Under the pieces are notes generated by a model. That model was not told the origin of the DNA. It saw nothing but the letters and a program-made list of their open reading frames with translations, and made no database searches. This document shows, in pieces, positions 12,942 to 24,796 of a stretch of DNA of 64,000 nucleotides (positions within the stretch are counted from its first letter, which is position 1; every line of letters starts with the position of its first letter). The position numbers were made by a program, and so were the translations under genes. The DNA is from Lepidurus packardi (Eukaryota; Arthropoda; Branchiopoda; Notostraca; Triopsidae), in contig JAKZAN010000005.1 in assembly GCA_023053545.1 (NCBI GenBank), positions 5,890,001 to 5,954,000 on the forward strand, given 5' to 3'.

Positions 12942-14984
12942 ATGGTAGCTGATCGTCACGAAAAGCGCCGAAGAATGCTGGCAGACGATATTACCACGTC
13001 AAGCCCAGATGCGCCCACTACGGGGATCCCGCATCAAGCCTGTCTGGGAAGCACGATGCCGATTACGTCTTCCGTACCCTGTGGGCATGAAACCTCCTTT
13101 CCTACGGGGGGCATGACCAAAAAAATGTGTTTGGGTAACGCTACCCAGCATACGCCATTCTCTGGGGTCCCTAGTTTCGAACCTATGTCGTTGGATAGCG
13201 CATTGAACGTAAATTTCCCTCCGATAGCAACGGCCGGTTGCGTGAGCAACAATGGACTGTGCCGATGCCCCTGTTCCCCTCTTGCCGCACAATGGGGTGC
13301 AATCCAACTCCCCACGCCCAAAACAGCCAGTCATGGAGTACACGGAGCACCTTTATCTTCATCTTGGGGTTACAACAGCAGTTGCAGCTCGCCATGCTGC
13401 AGTCGTCGGCCTAATTCTTGCCTGGGAAGTACCTGTAACAATTTCGTGCTGGGCTGTGTCCCAGTTGTGTTCCAAGCACCTGTGAATTGCTATGTGGCGG
13501 CGGCGACTCCAATTGGCGTTGCAGCACCGTATCGTCCGTTGCACCTGTCCGGAGGAATACTACTGCAAGAAGCAACAAGAACACAAAGTACGAATCTCTG
13601 TGGACCTTGTCAGCACAATCGGCATGGAGATACCTCGAATGGCATTCGTGTGGACGGGTCCAAAGGAGGCAAGAGGACGTGCTCGTCCAAACACCGGAAA
13701 GATGTTAATGAAAATGTAACGGATTTCAGTGTCCCTTCACCGTCCGCTCCCATCGCTGCTGTGCCTTTATCAGTTAACAGTAGTTTGGAAGAACTCGATC
13801 AGGAGAGGTATACGAGTAACGACAAGGTGAGCGACGGGTGTGCCCAAGTCTTACTCGGACGCTGTTCGGCGAACTACGGAGCGGTAGTTCCCGATGACTT
13901 TACTTTGCGGTCTGCGTTTTTGCGATCGGATGCTGGGCGAAATGACGAGAGACAATTGACGCAACGAGTTCCGGATTGGATGGAGCGTGTTCCTGACGAT
14001 GGTTTCTCGCGGAATTTAGATTTCCGGCGATTGGTAGATACGGCCGAGCAACTACGACAATGCTTTTTTTACTACGAGGGACTCGATTGGAAAGAATCCG
14101 TTCGGCTCCTGCAAAAAACTGAGGTAAACAAAATGAAGAAACGACAAGAAACTTAAATAAAGACAATAACCTTAAAAAATCTGTACCTGATAAACTTTGG
14201 AATACGCAAATCTTTCACTTTGCCCTAAATTACAAGTTTTTTCATTTAAAACCTTATTGGAATTCTGTCTCCTTTATGTTTCAGTTGCCAGCATTAGTAG
14301 GCTGACCCACTTTTTCCTTCATTGTGAATCCTTTCTGTAAAGTCATGCTGGTATTCTAGAGAAAATGCAACCTCACGCCAAACTGAAAATAAGCTAAATA
14401 AAGTAGGTTAGGACTCGGGGGAATTTCCAAGGATGGGTTTCTTGGGAGTCTGACAACTTCACGTAAAAATATATTTTTGTAACATGGATTATTTGTGATT
14501 TCACGAGGTATTAAATGTATTTGTATGCTTTAATGTGTTAGTATTTTTCCTTCTGTAGTTTGGAACTTTCCTCGTACGGGATTCTTCGGACCCCCGTTAT
14601 CTTTACGCGTTGAGTGTCCAGACTGAGCGAGGACCTACATCCGTACGATTGCAGTACAGCGAAGGCAAGTTCCGACTTGACGCAGAACCCCGGTTAATTC
14701 CTCGAATGCCGTTGTTCGATTCCGTCCTAGCGCTAGTGGATTACTACGTTGAGCAAACACCTTCTATCCACGATAAGGGCCAAGTGTGGTTAGATCATCA
14801 TGGGCAACTCTATTCGCCAATTCTCCTGCGGGAACCTTTGCGGAAACAGGTGCCTTCCTTACAGCATATTAGTCGATTAGCGTGCAATCGACATCCGGTG
14901 ATGGACAGAGTGAAGTGGCATAAAACCAATGCTATCCCGGTCACGCTGGTGAATTATCTTCATCAATATCCGTTCAAGCACTAA
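12942..14984 (+). CDS. SH2 / SOCS-box protein (CISH/SOCS2-like C-terminal half)
   Basis: Suppressor of cytokine signalling: the SH2 domain binds phosphotyrosine on receptors or kinases and the SOCS box recruits elongin/cullin-5 ubiquitin ligase, damping JAK/STAT signals. Exons 12942-14123 and 14559-14984 join in phase 0 (535 residues). Residues 1 to about 360 are low-complexity, rich in Cys, Pro, Ser and Thr, and unrecognised. The SH2 domain starts near residue 375 and contains GTFLVRDSS, with Arg401 the expected phosphotyrosine-binding residue. It continues with RGPTSVRLQYSEGKFRLD, which closely resembles CISH and SOCS2. The SOCS box (about 492-535) contains SLQHISRLACNR and ends YLHQYPFKH. 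Its usual Leu-Pro-Leu-Pro cullin-5 motif reads NAIPVT, and the BC-box Cys is Ser. The long N-terminus differs from vertebrate CISH/SOCS2. The start ATG is the first in frame; an upstream coding exon cannot be excluded. Confidence 0.85.
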
Positions 14985-17442
14985 AAGAAAAGAGACAAAA
15001 AATCTGCGAACTTTCTAAGCTGGGACTCTTTTCTTGTGCTTCGTGATCTAATTAGTTATTGCTTACGCCCCAAAGAAGGGAATTTTATGGCTGTTGGTTG
15101 TATTGTTATATGAGCAAAGGTGCCAAACTGAAAAGAAATGAAAGGCCGACTATCGGCCAAAAGTCGCATGTACGGTTCAATCAAGTGCAAACTTTCTGAA
15201 GGGACAAAAAAGCTAAGATGAATTGAACTAAGATCGATTCAGTCTTGCATTTCATTTTATGGGATGATCTTATTCAGGTGTTATTTTCTGTCTTTCTTTC
15301 GACACCGGGCAAAGCACGAATGAAGGGGCAGAAACGAGGTTTACGAAAAGGTTGGGTGAACCGTCGTTTGCCTGGGTGTATACATACACACGGTTTTGAC
15401 ATTTTTGTTGTTACGTTCAAACGGCGGTGTTTTCTGTCAGTATTACGGCTCCATTCCCCCTCGTAGCGTTCTTTACCGGAATCCTCCGTTGTCCTTTGTT
15501 GTAAATTATGTTCCTCCACTTCGTAGTTGTCCTTGGATTTTTAACATCTTTCCAGCGCCAACGTTTGGAGGTTATCCCGAATTGTAATGTAAGCCTTTTG
15601 AATATATGTAAATTTTATTTTCTAACCTTGTTAGCCACTTTCCTAACTTCCTGTGGTTAGTCTTTTATCCATTCCCGTTAACGGGGTTTACCTAGAAAAC
15701 AATCATTTTTAAGGCAAATTACTTGGTCACACGAAAGAGCCGAAGCGGTTACCAATTACGGTTTTCCTTCGGTCTTCCTGCTCGTTTGTACATAGCACAC
15801 CCGCGTTTATTCCTAGAAGTAATATTTTGTTTAGACAAAGCCTCGTGACTTGAAATCTGTTTTGGTGCTAGTCAGTTTTCCAGGAGGTAAAGAGTCTTTG
15901 TTTTTCCTTGGAAGTGGGCGTAAGATCATTACGGTATGATACAAAGTAGAAAAGACATTACTGAGCAGGACTTTGCCTGTTGGACACCTATGCTGGGGAC
16001 CTTGTTATGGTGGCTGCATGGGAGGCCCTCTTCAGTGTTCCAGGAAACTTAAAAATCTTCGTTGAGGCCGTAATGAAAAATGGGGTAAGAAGGTCACGGC
16101 AGACAGGGCAGACATTAGTCAAACCTCCATCTATAGTTGTGTTTCTCAGAAAAGACTGCTAGCGACAGGCCTTCTGCGCTTGGTTGAAGCAACCTACCCT
16201 AGACGCGGTATTTTGTTAGACAAGCGTTACGTGTTTATCCCCGTCGACAAGCCAATTGATTCTTGGAAATGTTCCTTCTGCTCTCTGCAGCTCTCTACTG
16301 GCTCCGTTCGCCTCACGCCGTCCACATGACACGAGCTTTTCCGAGAATTGCAATCTGGCTACTAAAACAACCTTTTTCCCAGAACATTCCTTAGACGAAT
16401 GGATCTCTATTTTTTTAAAGCAAGCTCCTCGCTTTCTATTATACAGTTACCAACAAAAGTACCTAATTTTTTAATTACTAGGGACTTCAAAATTCGTTTT
16501 CCGTCAACCAAAAAGGGGAGCAGAGGGGCACACTTCTCCTGTGGCCTTGAAATATTGACTAGAAAAGTGTAGCCAAAACGCAGGCGGCTGTGCTAGTAGA
16601 GCAGTTATGAAGTTGTGACGTAAGCACTGTCTTCCGAGAAACACCAGCGAAAGGAAAGTGTTCCGGGAACGAGGCTCGTGCAGTGCCTATCAGCTTCTCT
16701 CTTACTGCGTGGTGACTGCAAAGTTCTCCGTAAAGCCGGGCTTGAGTTGGATATTTTTTATGAATACTTAAACAGCCTTCTACCATTACAGCTACAAAAG
16801 AATACCGGTGGCCCTTTTGTAGAAGTACTACTTCGGGATTTACCATGCAGGTCAAAAGAGGGCGTGCCTCGATGCAATCTTCTCTGTTCTTGTTTCTTAG
16901 TTGGCATGCTCCAAAACAGAACTGCGCTTTCTGAGTTGAATCTGTCTTCTGGAGCAACATAAATGGGATGTGAATTAAACGGTTGTTTAAAACTTAGAAA
17001 ACTTATAAAGTAAAACTAGCGTATAATAAGTAAATAAGAAGCGAGTAGATAACATTTGAACTTTTTTCGATTGTTCAATATTATTTAAACTTGAACAGCA
17101 CCTTCCAAGGAGCAAAGAGTAAAATAGTACAGACTAGAAGCTTTCTATCTGCATTTATAGTATAATTAGTTAACTTGAGAGTTTGGATGTATCAAGTTCA
17201 TTTAAAGAACTCTGATAAGAGTTTTGACGCACAGCAGATAAACTTGGTGTTACACAATAGAGAATAGGTACACCAGGCGAGAGCATTTACATATTTATCA
17301 GAGAGAAAAGCAGCTCTTATCAATCTCAGCAACGCTTACAGACAGGAGAAGCGTTCTGGGAAAGCGGTTTTTTTTGCATCGTGCTCCTGCAGGTAGAGTG
17401 TTTCAAATTCCAGTCCTAACTTTCTGAAAAAAGCTATACGAA
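14985..17442. other. Intergenic region between SOCS and SORD genes
   Basis: No protein family, RNA gene or transposon end was recognised. Open frames here, the longest at 16559-16960 on the minus strand, have no domain character or signal sequence and look like chance frames. Confidence 0.5.
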
Positions 17443-20400
17443 ATGGCAAATTGGACCGTAGTGCTTACGAAACCGGGCGAGCTAATTATTGTAAGTCCTT
17501 TGTAGTCAATCGCGGTTATTTTGGTAACTACTTATTCATTTTACGCCTAACCAATGCTTTCCAATTCCAAAATAGGAAAACCGACCCTTGCCTAAACCAC
17601 AGCCACAAGGTGATTTTTTATGTTAAAACAAACTTTTTTATATAAAAAAAATCTCGTTTCCTGGAAATGATCAAAATCGAGTTTTAAATCTGGGCATATT
17701 CACCATTAAATCTACCTTTTTTGTGGGTTTTGCCTGAAATTTGCCCAGACGTCCAAATACGGATCAGAGCAGTGGGGTTGTGCGGCTCTGACGTTCATTA
17801 CTGGCATCGAGGCAGTTCCGGTCGGTTCGTCGTCAAGGCACCGCTCGTGTTGGGTCATGAAGCAAGCGGAGAGGTCACGGCGGTGGGATCTCAGGTCACC
17901 AAGTTCAAGCCAGGTCAGCGCACTCTTTTTCTTTCCTTCATCGCGACGACTAGGAATATCCCGGGAATCTTTTAAAAACTTTCCGAGAACGGTATGAGGA
18001 AACGAAACCCAAAAAGGGTCAGTCGAAATGTATTTTAGAGATATGTGGAGCAACAGAAGGATTCGGAACCCAAAGTAAAGGTGGCCTACGTGCGAAGAAT
18101 GGGTCCCGGGGTTCTCTTTTTCTCGAAATGAAACAGGAAGAGGTCAACGGTCTAAAAGGGGATCCCATATTTGCAAGCTGACCGTTTTACAAAATTGGCT
18201 TAACGACCCAAGAAAGTTCGGAGTGGACAAAGTGTGGACTAGAAAACACCGACGTTTAGTCTTATCAGGGTCTGCGGGAATTGTAGCAACTTTTTTTTCC
18301 CGGAAAGTTCGTGGTTCTATTCTGTTCGTATTGATCACTGGATGGGACTAAAGCCCGGGATCGTTTTTCTATTCTCATTTTTTTGGAGATCTCCTATCTT
18401 CGAAAAAAAGCACAAAAAGACGGGTTCCTTCGCAGAAAACAGGGTCTATTCGGCACAACCTAGTCGAGCCCGGTTCCCTCTCACGTAGTTTTTATAATTA
18501 GGGACTTCTCGGGAATCGGGATCCAGAAAAAAGGAGACCGTTTCCAGAGAAATGGATTTACTTGTAGTTATGTAGAAATTTGATCTTGAGAAAAAAAATG
18601 CTACTAGGTTTCCCAGGGGGACCCATTTTCTGGTTTGTTAATAGCATCAATTATTCAGTCGACACCGCTTTTGGAATGTATAACAAGGTCGTTAATCTCT
18701 AAGAGTAGGCCTTCCGTCAAAACGGCGCACTTTAATAAATGTACGCTTGGTTAAACTGCTATAATTTTATTACGCGACATTATTATTGAGAAAAGGCGAC
18801 GATTTTTTTTTTACTTATTCCAATACGTCTTATAGTTAAAAAAAAGGTAAGAAAAGCAAAACTAGATCGAAAGAATTCTTGGAACAGGCCAAGGTCCTCT
18901 GTTAACTTTGCCCATGGGGCAATACTTTTACTCTGGGGCCGACGTATCGTTAAATGTAATAGCGCAGAACTCAATTTCAGCTCGACTTCTTCTATAATTT
19001 AAGAAAAGATGATGGTATTTTATTTTGTAAATTGGATTGGTATTTTTTGCTTATTTCGATACAGTCTTTCGCTAAGAAAATACTGTCAATATGCTTACGT
19101 TTCTCATGCTATCGTACTATCGTTGTTGCCAAGCTGAACTTCTTTGAGCAATTTGTTTACGATAACTTAGTTCTTCTTTTCTTTCCTATCCGTTACTGCT
19201 AAGTTGTATCCCTTTGAGTTATTCCTGGCTGTTTACTTACAAGTTTCTTGGTCGCTAAGCATGTGTTTGGATGCTACCTTAGTAATTCTAAAGTTAAGAC
19301 CTGTGAACAATGAAGTGAACTTTTCCTTTATTATGAATGTGAAGTTTCCCTTTCTTGACAAGTTTTACGTTGCCGTCATTTTTGCCATTGGCTTTATTTC
19401 AAGCTGTTTATTTACTATTATATTTTTCATTACTGCTTAGCTAATTTTTCCGTATATTATTGTTGAAGCTGTCTGGTTTTGTTGCTATCAAGAAACTGAC
19501 GTAGACAATCATGACGACTTTTACTTTCTAGGTGACCGAGTAGCGATTGAACCCGGGATTCCTTGCCGTCATTGCGATTTATGCAAAGCAGGCCGTTACA
19601 ACCTTTGCCCGGACATGCAATTCTGCGCTACGCCTCCAGTGCACGGCACGTTATGTCAGTACTACTGCCACCCGGCCGACTTTTGCGTCAAGTAACGGCC
19701 CCTGTCTTGCTCCCGGTTTTGTCTGCTCATCGTGTACGTGCCCTTTGTTTGTCCGTTGTGCACAATTTAGCGAGTGTACTCGGAACATTCTAAGTACCGA
19801 CGATCGCCTTTCGATCTGGGCGCGTCTAAAAATTCGGAATCCTAAGAAACGCTTCCTTCAACCGAACCTCGTTTTTAAAACTTCCGATTCCAGGAGGTCC
19901 ATGACCTGAGTTGACCCAGGGTTCTGGTAGTTTTTCTAGGTAAACCTGAGCTGACCCTGACCCTTTCCTTCCAAGTCTCGGAACGTCATTCCTAACTGGA
20001 CCCTGTGCTTTCTTCCCAGATTTCAATGGTTGTGGAGTTCTGGGACGTCCGCCCCGTGTAGTATACTGTACGTGCACTTCCACTACCTTGGTACTTTTTA
20101 CGCTTAACCAGGGGGCCCCTTTCTTGTTTCCTGTTTCCATGACTATGGAGTAACCAATTCTTAGGATGCCCCCCGACATGTCCTTTGAATCCGGGGCCTT
20201 ACTGGAACCGCTTACCGTGGCCGTGTATTCGTGCGAAAGGGCACAGGTCAGTAGCGGGTCAAAAGTACTTGTTTTGGGCTCGGGGCCCATTGGACTAGTG
20301 TCGTTACTAGTTGCGAAAGCTGCTGGGGCAACTCACATAGCAATTACAGGTTAAAAAGGCACTTAATTATCATAACGAAATTATTTCACAGCTTTTCGTC

Positions 20401-21114
20401 TCTTAGATGTCAATGAAGGACGGTTAGAAGTGGCTCGACAGTTAGGTGCAACCAGCATTCACTGCGTCACACAGGGCTCATTGGAAGAGCAAGTGTCCGA
20501 AATTCACCAAGGACTTGGAGGCGAACCTACTGCTTGCATTGAATGTTGTGGAGCAGAGTCCAGTATCCAATTAGGACTGAAGGTTTTCCTTAGATATTTT
20601 ATTTCCGAGTTTCTTCTGCCACTCCGTTACGTTAGTAACGGAGTGGCAGAAGAAACAAAAAAATGGATTTTCAAGAAAAGAAAAAAGTCAAGAAAAAAAA
20701 ATGGATTTTCTATATAATTCTTTAATGGGGTTTCAAGGCTTTAGGCAAGCGAGGAATTATGGTCACGGTGGGTAGAGGATCGTACCACGTCAGCGTTTCC
20801 TCTGCAGATATCATTAGTAAAGAACTGGATATCAGAGGCATTTTTCGTTACGCTAACTGGTAAAAAAATCTTTTGAGATTAACCATGAAAGTTGAGTTTT
20901 CCCCGTCTTTAGTTACGCAAAGGCTTTGGCATTGTTAGAGACTGGACAGATTGACGTGGAGGCATTAATAAGCCATCGTTTCATTTTGCAGCAAACCAGA
21001 GAGGCTTTCGAAATGGCGTTGAGTGGACAAGGAGTTAAGGTGACAAAAGTTCGCAACGCTTAGAAAATTCTTTAAAATAATTTATTTACTGGACAGGTCA
21101 TGGTAAACGTGTAA
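17443..21114 (+). CDS. SORD: Sorbitol dehydrogenase (L-iditol 2-dehydrogenase)
   Basis: Cytosolic zinc enzyme oxidising sorbitol to fructose with NAD+ in the polyol pathway. Exons 17443-17490, 17576-17609, 17749-17913, 19532-19691, 20165-20349, 20407-20582, 20738-20859, 20913-21039 and 21097-21114 give 344 residues with consistent phases (human enzyme 357). Catalytic-zinc ligands are visible as Cys39 ([10 protein letters not shown]), His64-Glu65 (VLGHEASG) and the Glu of LLEPLTVAV. Structural-zinc cysteines occur in [16 protein letters not shown], which some animal SORDs have lost. The Rossmann motif is [18 protein letters not shown]. The first two small exons ([16 protein letters not shown] and the following 11 residues) match the expected N-terminus but are short and less certain. 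Intron 3 is 1.6 kb; the sixth intron holds a perfect hairpin. The last coding exon is only 18 bases. Confidence 0.92.
20609..20656. repeat. Perfect inverted repeat: 22-bp arms, 4-base loop
   Basis: Left arm 20609-20630 and right arm 20635-20656 are exact reverse complements around the loop GTTA. It lies in the intron of the SORD gene between the exons ending at 20582 and starting at 20738. The right arm is followed by an A-rich stretch in which AAAATGGATTTTC occurs twice (about 20661 and 20698). It would form a strong stem in the transcript. Confidence 0.9.
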
Positions 21115-21192
21115 ATTATTGGTAGAACTTAAAAAATTCTATAAAAGATTACAAGTTACAAAAGTACAGATGAACTTTAATGGTAAATTCTT

Positions 21193-22062
21193 TTATACAA
21201 GCTGATGGTCACAGGAAACTAGCATCTGAATGAGCTTGGCGTTTTTCGTAACATCAAAGTTGCCTCCCCATAGTAGTTTACCCAGTATGCCTTGGAGGAT
21301 TCTAGTCCGGGCCTTGCGTCTCTCGATAGATTGTTTCAGCCTGAAAATCAATACGAAGTGAAAAAGGTTTAAGAAAAGGTTATTTTTTCTTTCTTTGTAC
21401 TTGTCGATTTCAGGAGAGGTTATTTCTTCAGGTTCCATGACCGTTTCCGTCAGCTCATCTGCGAGTTCCGCACACTTATAGCTGAGTTCGTTAAGCTCGT
21501 CTTCCATTTTGGAACACTCGTGTCTGAAAAATGCAATTTGGCTTTCCAGTTCTCGGAATGTTGGAACAGTTTTATCTCCTGTAGTATTTTTACTTTCATA
21601 AATCCAGCTATACAAAAAGAGAAGCAAGTTAATGAGAAGATTAAGTATGGAGCAAATAACCTTAATTCTTCTTCTGAAGCGGTCTTAAGGGCCTGTACTA
21701 GAACGTTATACTGGACAGAATATTTGCTTTGTTCTATGCGAGTTTGCAGTAAAATTGATAATTCTTCCAAACGCTTACTAGCTTCGAGGGTCTCTTCAGC
21801 TGCACGTTCCACATTACTTCCCAACTCTGTTATATTAGGGGAGCCTAAATAATAAAAAAATGTACTTTCTTATTTGAACAACTGATGACAGAAGTTCATT
21901 CCCACTGAACGTATGTGAAATGTATGGCAATTAAAACCTTTCGACTTCATCAGGTTTTTATTGTTATAAATTATACTTACGAACGTTAACGTGGATTTCA
22001 GCGTCCATTATAACTGTATCAAGTGCTTTGAGGAAAAGTAACTTGTTTGTAATTTCTTCCAT
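21193..22062 (-). CDS. Coiled-coil protein, probable CENP-H-like kinetochore subunit
   Basis: Four exons on the minus strand: 22062-21981, 21844-21661, 21607-21401 and 21340-21193. All have GT-AG boundaries and compatible phases, giving 206 residues from MEEITNKLLFLKALD to SCDHQLV. Most of the protein is predicted helix/coiled coil (about residues 30-90 and 105-175). The C-terminal end reads GILGKLLWGGNFDVTKNAKL followed by IQMLV. It resembles the end of CENP-H, where a short helix precedes a Gly-Ser/Gly-hydrophobic-Asn-Trp segment, an acidic/Asn residue and a Leu-rich finish. CENP-H is part of the constitutive centromere network with CENP-I/K. The length is close to CENP-H (about 250). The similarity is short and recognised by eye, so another small coiled-coil family is possible. 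The gene converges with SORD (78 bases apart) and diverges from NPL4. Confidence 0.55.
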
Positions 22063-22304
22063 CACGACAAATTGTGAAGAGCTTATCTTAGTATGACTAT
22101 TTATATTATTAAACAGGGCGAAATATATTGGGCTTGACAGGAGCTCACGCGGGCTTATATTTACAATCGATAGACCATAATTTTAATTTCGATATACAAG
22201 GACTTTCGTAGTTTTATCGATTTCTAGTTCGGATGACACCGATGTTTTTGTTGTGAGGCGAGTTTGATTCCTTTTCTTCACTCACGACATAATAAAAGCT
22301 TAGA
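22063..22304. promoter_or_regulatory. Probable shared promoter region, CENP-H-like gene / NPL4
   Basis: Only 242 bases separate the minus-strand start codon at 22062 from the likely NPL4 start at 22305. The two divergent genes therefore almost certainly initiate from this interval or from within each other's leader. The sequence is AT-rich and I recognise no TATA box or specific factor site in it. Confidence 0.5.
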
Positions 22305-24796
22305 ATGGTAACAGATTAATCAATATTAACTTTAATTAAGTAGTAAATTAAGTAAGTAGTAAATTTAATTTTTCTTAGTTAATCCGCGTGCAATCACCTG
22401 AAGGGATGAAACGGGTGGAGATCAATCCAAATGATTCAGCAAAGTCCCTCTTCGAGAAGGTTCTTCTAGAATGTGATGTACACTCATTTCGTTTTAATAT
22501 TTGTGCACATCTTAGTTATATAACGTATTCGACCTCACATCATACGATTTTGGCCTCTTCAAGCAAAGAAATAAGAGAGATCCGGTCGTATCCACCAGGA
22601 GCAAAACCGTGTCACAATACGGCCTCAAACACGGAGACTTGATATTCTTAGAACAGTTTAGCAGTGTAAAAAGCTCCGACATCAAATCTAAAGCTAACGA
22701 CGTTAAGTTAAACACAATTTCTGTTGCAAATGTCAAGAAAACTCCCATGCAAGGCACTGGTAACGTCCAAGAAGAAGTGGATCTCAGTTTACAGAAGATG
22801 GACGGGAAAATTTACAGGAAACCAGACAGCCGATAGTAAGTTAAGCAAAGAAACTACAGTATACATTTCACACTTTTTTTTAGTTGCCGTCATGGCGACA
22901 AGTCATCTTGCATACATTGCTTGCCCCTTGAGCCTTACGACGAAGAATACCTGAAGGAACAAAACATTAAACACATGTCCTTCCACACTTTCCTTAGGAA
23001 AGTTACTGGAGGTCTAGACAAGTAAGAACTCATTCTTTACCTATTATATAAATTACTATAGAAAGTTCTTTGGGCTCCAAGGGGGAAATTTTCGCCCCTG
23101 GAAAACATTAGTTGTAAGATTAAGTCTGGTTGCGGCGGACATCCACCTTGGCCACAAGCCATTTGCTCTAAATGCCAGCCCAAAGCCATCACCTTGAATC
23201 GTCAGGTAAAAACAACCACATAACTTCAAGGGAAAGGAATTAATGCTATTAATCATCCTTTATAGCCATACCGCCACGTAGATAACGTCGTTTTCGAAAA
23301 TCCCCATTTGGTTGAACGTTTTCTACATTACTGGCGCTGTACTGGTCATCAGCGTATCGGCTACTTGTATGGAAGGTATGAGGTTCATTCAGAAGTGCCC
23401 TTAGGCATTAAAGCAATTGTAGCGGCCATTTACGAACCTCCTCAGGTAAATTATTCGTAAATTTATGTTTCACGTAACGATAACATAAACTTTAACATAG
23501 GAGAGCACTCGAGATGAAGTTAAACTTCTGCCCGATACGCGAGAGGAAGTTGTAGAGGCTTTGGCTTCCAAACTTGGTCTAAAACAAGTAGGATGGATGT
23601 TTACTGATCTGGTAGCTGAAGATCCTCAAAAAGGAACCGTAAGTTTATTAAGAGAAAGTTTTACGGGGTCTTAAAGTTCTTCATTGTATAGGTTCGCCAC
23701 TTGCGTACATCAGAAGGACATTTGTTAAGTGCCCAAGAATGTATTATGGCCGGATACTTCCAGAATATGCATCCGAATCCTTGTCGATTGGCATCTGAAG
23801 GCCATTTTGGGTCTAAGTTTGCTACCGTGTGTGTCACCGGTAAATTTTTTAAAAAAAAATTTCCATGATAGGCATGCTATTATTTGTATTATTTGTTCTT
23901 ATTTTTAAAGGCGATGTGCAACATCACGTTCATATGGAAGGGTACCAAGTGTCGAACCAATGTATGGCTCTGGTCAGAGATGGATGTTTAATACCAACCA
24001 AAGATGCCCCTGAATTGGGCTACGTGAGGGAATCCACAGCTGAACAATACGTTCCTGATGTCTATTATAAGGTAAAGCTCCCTCATTCCTTTACCATGAA
24101 GTCTACATTAAGAGAAAAATAATCGATTCTGTTAGGAGAAAGACCAATATGGCAATGAAGTAACGCGGTTGGCACGGCCTTTGCCCGTTTTGTACTTATT
24201 AGTAGACGTTCCCGTTTCTACGCCGCTTCAACCGGTTTTTACATTCGCTGTGAGCGACCTGAAACCTTTTCCGGTGGAAAATAGGTAGATCACTCTTCCT
24301 GTACAATGTAACAAATAAAAATAATGTTTGATTTGACTTCGTTTAGGATGCTAGAAGGACAGCTTCAGGATTTGTCAGCTTTAGAGGCGTATTGGAAGCA
24401 GTTCACACATGATACTTATCTACAAGCTGTCTCGGATTTCCACTTTCTGCTCTATATAGCAACAATGGATATTTTCCCTCTTTGGGTAGAGAAGAAATTC
24501 GTTTTGAACTTTTATTTTCATGGAATTTAAACTTTTAGGATTCAATGGATCCTCTGTTAGATGCTGTATGTCGTCAAGATTCACATCAAGCGAGGGTGTG
24601 GACCACGTCGGATAATTGGGCCACAGTTCAACAATTATTGGCTCACCATAGTAATGATGAACCCATGGTGGATATTTCGGATGTAAATGCCGATACTCTC
24701 GGTGAAAGCTCGAAGCGAATGTGGACTTGCAACCACTGCACTTTTATGAATCCGTTAGATCGAGATGTTTGCGAAATGTGCACTTTGCCCAAGTAA
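22305..24796 (+). CDS. Npl4: NPL4, ubiquitin-binding cofactor of p97/VCP
   Basis: Partner of UFD1 in the p97 complex that extracts ubiquitinated proteins from membranes and chromatin (ER-associated degradation). Exons 22305-22307 (ATG only, inferred), 22379-22477, 22516-22835, 22884-23021, 23082-23205, 23266-23445, 23501-23638, 23692-23839, 23911-24071, 24136-24284, 24347-24485 and 24539-24796 give about 618 residues (human 608). Order of domains: ubiquitin-like N-domain ([20 protein letters not shown]); NPL4 zinc-finger region ([20 protein letters not shown]); inactive MPN domain ([36 protein letters not shown]); the conserved [14 protein letters not shown] and [13 protein letters not shown] segments (here TKDAPELGY); and a C-terminal RanBP2-type zinc finger ([14 protein letters not shown]) as in metazoan NPL4. 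A start exon consisting of just ATG best explains the N-terminus. AATAAA lies at 24846. Confidence 0.93.

Noticed and set aside
16559..16960. 133-codon minus-strand ORF
   Set aside because: No recognisable domain, signal peptide or splice context; amino-acid composition looks random.
19826..20290. 154-codon minus-strand ORF across SORD
   Set aside because: It overlaps the SORD exon 20165-20349 and a GC-richer intron; no domain or signal, so treated as a chance frame.
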